Shown in pieces: positions 4,934 to 7,138 of a stretch of 7,138 nt of DNA. The notes beneath the pieces are model-generated. The model was not told the DNA's origin and did no database searches. It worked only from the letters and a program-made list of their open reading frames with translations. The first letter of the stretch is position 1. Each line of letters begins with the position of its first letter. Origin of the DNA: Vulcanimicrobiota bacterium (GTDB lineage: Bacteria > Vulcanimicrobiota > Vulcanimicrobiia > Vulcanimicrobiales > Vulcanimicrobiaceae); NCBI GenBank assembly GCA_014305015.1, contig JACRUB010000139.1, forward strand, positions 1 through 7,138. The letters are read 5' to 3'. The position numbers and the translations under genes are program-made.

Positions 4934-5131
4934 ATGCGACCCTCCACACCGGCCGAAGAATTGCTATTTCTCGCGATGTTCATTGCGTTATTTGCAGTGA
5001 TACTGACGCTGCTCAACCATCTCTTGTTACCGCATAACTACAACAAAATGGTGGTGCTGACGCTCACAAGCATCCTCGTTGCGCTCTTCACCATCTTTGC
5101 CCGAAAGTGGTATTTTGCTCGGCGCTCATAA
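4934..5131 (+). CDS. small two-helix membrane protein, unknown function
   Basis: The 65-residue product has two hydrophobic segments, about residues 10-32 (LLFLAMFIALFAVILTLL) and 39-56 (MVVLTLTSILVALFTIF), joined by a short PHNYNK turn. The tail ARKWYFARRS is strongly basic, so both ends probably face the cytoplasm. I recognise no family. The open frame extends upstream antisense to the Nudix gene, but the hydrophobic protein begins at the ATG at 4934, the first start inside the divergent spacer. Its Shine-Dalgarno is poor (AGCAGAGA directly before ATG). Its stop lies inside the start region of the methyltransferase gene (17-nt overlap, out of phase), which suggests translational coupling. 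Expression is plausible but not proven. Confidence 0.6.
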   Translation: MRPSTPAEELLFLAMFIALFAVILTLLNHLLLPHNYNKMVVLTLTSILVALFTIFARKWYFARRS

Positions 5132-5876
5132 TCCACGCATTGCCTTCGCGCGTGAATTGCTCACCAAAAAAGGACGTCAGGAACACGGCCGTTTTTTAGC
5201 CGAAGGTCCGACGCTGCTTGCCGAAGCGGTGGAGGGCGGCACGGACATCGAAGCCGTCTTTGTCACCGAAGAGCTGCGCAATACGCTGAGCATTGTGCGC
5301 GAACTCGAAGCGCGCTCGATTCCGGTGCATTTGATCAACGACGCGACCGCCGCAAAACTCTCCGACGTCGAAACCCCGACCGGAATTATCGCAGTATGCG
5401 TTGCGCGCACGGTGAGGGTTGAGGAATTTTTCTCCGCAGATGGCCTGGTCCTGATTTTGGCAGACCTGGCCGATCCTGGGAATGCCGGGACCCTGCTGCG
5501 CTCTGCAGACGCCTTCGGCGTCTCGCGGGTGCTTTTCGGGTCGCACGGGGTCGAGCCGTTCAATCCAAAGGTTGTGCGCTCATCGATGGGCTCGCTCTTC
5601 CGAGCCACGATTGCCGTGGCTTCGCCCGCGGAGGTCGTGGCCGCCACGAACGGCTGGGTCTTCGCCGGCCTTACCCGTGATGGGGAGCCCCTGCGCCGCT
5701 GGAAAGCGCCCAATCGCGCCGCACTCGTGATTGGCCAAGAGCGGCGCGGGCTAGGCGCCTGGACCGCGCTGTGCCGGGAGCATCTGGGCATCCCGATGCG
5801 GGGCCGCGCCGAGTCCCTCAATGCAGGCGTAGCGGGCTCGATCGCCCTCTACGAGGTAACACGACCCCCCGCTTGA
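5115..5876 (+). CDS. TrmH/SpoU-family RNA 2'-O-methyltransferase
   Basis: This is a SAM-dependent SPOUT enzyme that probably methylates a ribose 2'-OH in rRNA. The 253-residue product has an N-terminal substrate-binding domain, HNPRIAFARELLTKKGRQEHGRFLAEGPTLLAEA. The knotted catalytic domain shows motif 1, DLADPGNAGTLLRSADAFG, with N123, G125 and the catalytic-type R129. Motif 2 is VIGQERRGLG with E209, and motif 3 is IPMRGRAESLNAGVAGSIALYE with S234-L235-N236. All key residues are present. The start is uncertain: TTG at 5115 fits the family N-terminus and has AAGTGG 4 nt upstream, while TTG at 5097 or 5079 would add 6 or 12 residues. The 5' end overlaps the membrane-protein gene. Placement before pheS matches the position of the SpoU-like gene ysgA in Bacillus, as I recall. 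The exact target (tRNA or 23S rRNA) cannot be read from sequence. Confidence 0.92.
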   Translation: MLGAHNPRIAFARELLTKKGRQEHGRFLAEGPTLLAEAVEGGTDIEAVFVTEELRNTLSIVRELEARSIPVHLINDATAAKLSDVETPTGIIAVCVARTVRVEEFFSADGLVLILADLADPGNAGTLLRSADAFGVSRVLFGSHGVEPFNPKVVRSSMGSLFRATIAVASPAEVVAATNGWVFAGLTRDGEPLRRWKAPNRAALVIGQERRGLGAWTALCREHLGIPMRGRAESLNAGVAGSIALYEVTRPPA

Positions 5877-5949
5877 TTGCTTTGTCAAATCCTTGTCAAT
5901 ACAGTCTAAAAAGCCCCGAAAGTCAAGACTACCCTGTGGAAAAGTCGCG

Positions 5950-5958
5950 TGCTATACT
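5950..5958 (+). promoter_or_regulatory. extended -10 promoter before the YqzL-like ORF
   Basis: TGCTATACT fits the extended -10 form TGnTATAAT with one mismatch. No good -35 is seen at 16-18 bp, as expected for extended -10 promoters. Transcription would start near 5965, about 47 nt before the micro-ORF, and would run through the pheS leader. The remainder of the 5877-6011 gap holds only a TTGTCAA direct repeat (5882-5888, 5893-5899). Confidence 0.5.
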
Positions 5959-6011
5959 CTCTCCATTCCGCACCGACCGAGCACCGATGTAGAAGGAGCA
6001 TACGCGCACTT

Positions 6012-6113
6012 ATGGCCACCTCCGACTTCTTCTGGAGACTGTTCAAGACCACGGGGTCCATCAACGCCTACATTATTTACCGACACCTGAACCCAAGCGG
6101 GAGCGCGTCTTAG
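6012..6113 (+). CDS. YqzL-like micro-protein (33 aa)
   Basis: The product is MATSDFFWRLFKTTGSIN followed by AYIIYRHLNPSGSAS. The spacing F-W-xx-F-xx-TG-xxxx-Y-hydrophobic-hydrophobic-Y-basic matches my memory of the YqzL family (B. subtilis pattern FxWxxFxxTGxxxxYLLYKE). The function of that family is unknown to me. AAGGAG (5993-5998) lies 13 nt before the ATG, longer than ideal. Phe codons cluster at residues 6, 7 and 11, recalling the E. coli pheM leader peptide, and pheS follows. The Phe codons, however, sit about 165 nt before the terminator stem, too far for classical ribosome-stalling attenuation without intermediate structures. I therefore favour a conserved micro-protein over a pure leader peptide. 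Confidence 0.72.
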   Translation: MATSDFFWRLFKTTGSINAYIIYRHLNPSGSAS

Positions 6114-6150
6114 ACCGAGTTTAACAGGCGTTGCGCCGTACCGGCTCCAC

Positions 6151-6179
6151 GGCCCCCCACACGCAAAGCGCGTGGGGCC
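6151..6179 (+). promoter_or_regulatory. GC-rich hairpin in the pheS leader
   Basis: CACGC (6160-6164) pairs with GCGTG (6170-6174) around AAAGC, and the C-rich stretch 6151-6158 pairs with GGGCC (6175-6179) in more than one register with a bulge. No T tract follows directly, so it is not itself a terminator. A smaller hairpin, GGCG-TTG-CGCC, precedes it at 6127-6137. Together they make the 143-nt stretch between the micro-ORF and pheS a structured leader. Confidence 0.5.
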
Positions 6180-6206
6180 CCCTAAAAGCAGGTAGATTTT
6201 TACAAG

Positions 6207-6251
6207 CGCCCGGAACGTAAGCGTCCGGGCGTTTTTATTGGGTCTTTTTTT
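6207..6251 (+). terminator. strong intrinsic terminator directly before pheS
   Basis: CGCCCGGA (6207-6214) pairs perfectly with TCCGGGCG (6224-6231), followed by TTTTT (6232-6236) and a second run of seven T (6245-6251). The last T is 5 nt before the pheS ATG. It either ends the upstream transcript or acts as an attenuator in the pheS leader. No room for a normal promoter remains between it and pheS, which favours regulated read-through. Confidence 0.85.
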
Positions 6252-6256
6252 ATTGT

Positions 6257-7138
6257 ATGAGCACTTTAGCTGAACAACTACACGAGCTGAACGGGCGCTT
6301 CGAGGCGGCCGTGTCGCAAGCCGGCGATGCCAAGTCGCTGGACGAGGTGAGAATCCGCTTCTTCGGCCGCAGCGGCGAGGTGACGGCGCTGCGCCGCGGC
6401 ATCGGGCAATTGCCCGCGCAAGAGCGACCGACGGCGGGCAAGGTCATCAACGAAGTTGTCGACGGCATGGAAGCGAAGATCGCCGCGGCCGAAAGCGCGC
6501 TCGCGATGCAGCGCTTCGATGAGCAGTTGCGAGCCACGATCGACGTAACGTTTCCATCGATCGAGCCCGCAACCGGATCCATCCATCCCATCCGTCAGGT
6601 GATGAACGAAATTTCATCGTACTTTGAAAGGCATGGCTTTGCGGTCGTGCTTGGCCCCGAAGTAGAGCCCGACTACTACAATTTCGAGGCGCTGAACATT
6701 CCCGCGGATCATCCAGCGCGAGAAGGTTTTGATTCGTTCTGGATCTCCGAGCATCTCTTGCTGCGTCCACATACCTCGCCGATGCAGATTCGCACGATGG
6801 AAGAATTCAAACCGCCGGTTGCCGTTATCGTCCCGGGGAAGTGCTACCGCCGCGATGCTGTCGACGCCCGCCATTCGTACATGTTTCATCAAGTCGAAGG
6901 ACTGCTCGTTGCCGAAGGCATTCACTTCGGACACCTCAAGGGTATGCTAACAGGCATGTGCAGCGAACTCTTTGGCACGAATACGGAAATTCGTTTTCGT
7001 CCCTCGTATTTTCCATTCACCGAACCGAGCGCAGAAGTTGATACCAAATGCCCGCTCTGCAATGGCCTTGGCGGTGAGTGCCGCATGTGCGGGGGCTCGG
7101 GCTGGATCGAACTCGGCGGCTCGGGAATGGTGCATCCC
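6257..7138 (+). CDS. pheS: phenylalanine--tRNA ligase alpha subunit, 3' partial
   Basis: PheS forms the catalytic subunit of the alpha2-beta2 synthetase that charges tRNA-Phe. The frame stays open from ATG 6257 to the window end (294 codons; about 340-350 are usual, so roughly 50 are missing). Residues 1-95 form the tRNA-binding coiled coil. The class II core begins with motif 1 around HPIRQVMNEISSYFERHGF (110-128) and continues with NIPADHPAR, LLLRPHTSPMQIRTM and motif 2, GKCYRRDAVDARHSYMFHQVEG (194-215). FPFTEPSAEVD follows, then a zinc-knuckle insert with C265, C268, C275 and C278 (CxxC-x6-CxxC), a form seen in many non-proteobacterial PheS proteins. No Shine-Dalgarno precedes the ATG; the upstream bases are the terminator's T tract. 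pheT would be expected beyond the window. Confidence 0.96.
   Translation, partial: MSTLAEQLHELNGRFEAAVSQAGDAKSLDEVRIRFFGRSGEVTALRRGIGQLPAQERPTAGKVINEVVDGMEAKIAAAESALAMQRFDEQLRATIDVTFPSIEPATGSIHPIRQVMNEISSYFERHGFAVVLGPEVEPDYYNFEALNIPADHPAREGFDSFWISEHLLLRPHTSPMQIRTMEEFKPPVAVIVPGKCYRRDAVDARHSYMFHQVEGLLVAEGIHFGHLKGMLTGMCSELFGTNTEIRFRPSYFPFTEPSAEVDTKCPLCNGLGGECRMCGGSGWIELGGSGMVHP

Noticed and set aside
5079..5114. TTG 5079 or 5097 as methyltransferase starts
   Set aside because: They add residues that do not resemble the family N-terminus and deepen the overlap with the upstream gene. They remain possible.
5882..5899. TTGTCAA direct repeats as -35 boxes
   Set aside because: Neither copy has a credible -10 at 16-18 bp, so they are noted only as a short repeat.
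6012..6251. Classical pheM-type attenuation by Phe-codon stalling
   Set aside because: The Phe codons are about 165 nt from the terminator stem, and I found no pairing that links them.
6114..6256. T-box riboswitch upstream of pheS
   Set aside because: No sequence resembling the conserved T-box antiterminator bulge or an AG-bulge stem I was visible.

Overview
The window is a bacterial chromosomal segment built around two translation clusters. At the left is infC-rpmI-rplT (IF3, L35, L20) on the + strand. At the right is a TrmH/SpoU-family rRNA methyltransferase gene followed by the start of pheS (phenylalanyl-tRNA synthetase alpha), also on +. Between them lies a block of five minus-strand genes. 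No mobile element, CRISPR array, rRNA or tRNA gene is visible.

Organism: codon third positions are GC-leaning, and most genes use a Shine-Dalgarno site with ATG, GTG or TTG. A TrmH-type methyltransferase before pheS, a YqzL-like micro-protein, a four-cysteine zinc knuckle in PheS and a stand-alone tandem PilZ protein all argue against enteric Proteobacteria. They fit the Terrabacteria side of the tree. I lean tentatively to a candidate phylum such as Eremiobacterota (WPS-2), but this is an impression, not a determination.

Layout. Positions 1-228 hold a good sigma70-type promoter (60-88) and a structured infC leader. The leader has a stable UUCG hairpin and then an intrinsic-terminator-like hairpin (182-213) directly before the infC ribosome binding site. 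infC (229-888) apparently starts at a rare ATA codon. rpmI (881-1087) overlaps infC, and rplT (1103-1480) follows. The 3' end of rplT lies inside the first of two copies of a REP-like repeat (1458-1516). A symmetrical terminator (1523-1550) then serves both converging operons.

Reading leftward on the minus strand from 4885 are a Nudix hydrolase (probable ADP-ribose pyrophosphatase), a 92-aa orphan protein, a tandem PilZ protein, a secreted alpha/beta hydrolase and a DUF5069 protein. The last three look like one operon. A TATAAT box and an 8-bp dyad lie upstream of the PilZ gene.

The + strand resumes after a 48-bp divergent spacer that contains a perfect 16-bp palindrome. It carries a 65-aa two-helix membrane protein (4934-5131) whose end overlaps the TrmH-type methyltransferase gene (5115-5876). 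A 135-bp gap with an extended -10 promoter leads to a 33-aa YqzL-like ORF (6012-6113). Next come a GC-rich hairpin and a strong intrinsic terminator (6207-6251), whose U tract ends only 5 nt before the pheS ATG (6257). pheS is cut by the window end after 294 codons.

Functionally, the + strand genes serve translation, and both of their leaders look built for transcription attenuation. The minus block looks like an accessory insertion linked to c-di-GMP and envelope or nucleotide housekeeping. No clear new multi-gene system is present. The most rewarding points are the ATA start with its attenuator, the pheS leader with its micro-ORF and terminator, and the repeat that supplies the L20 C-terminus.
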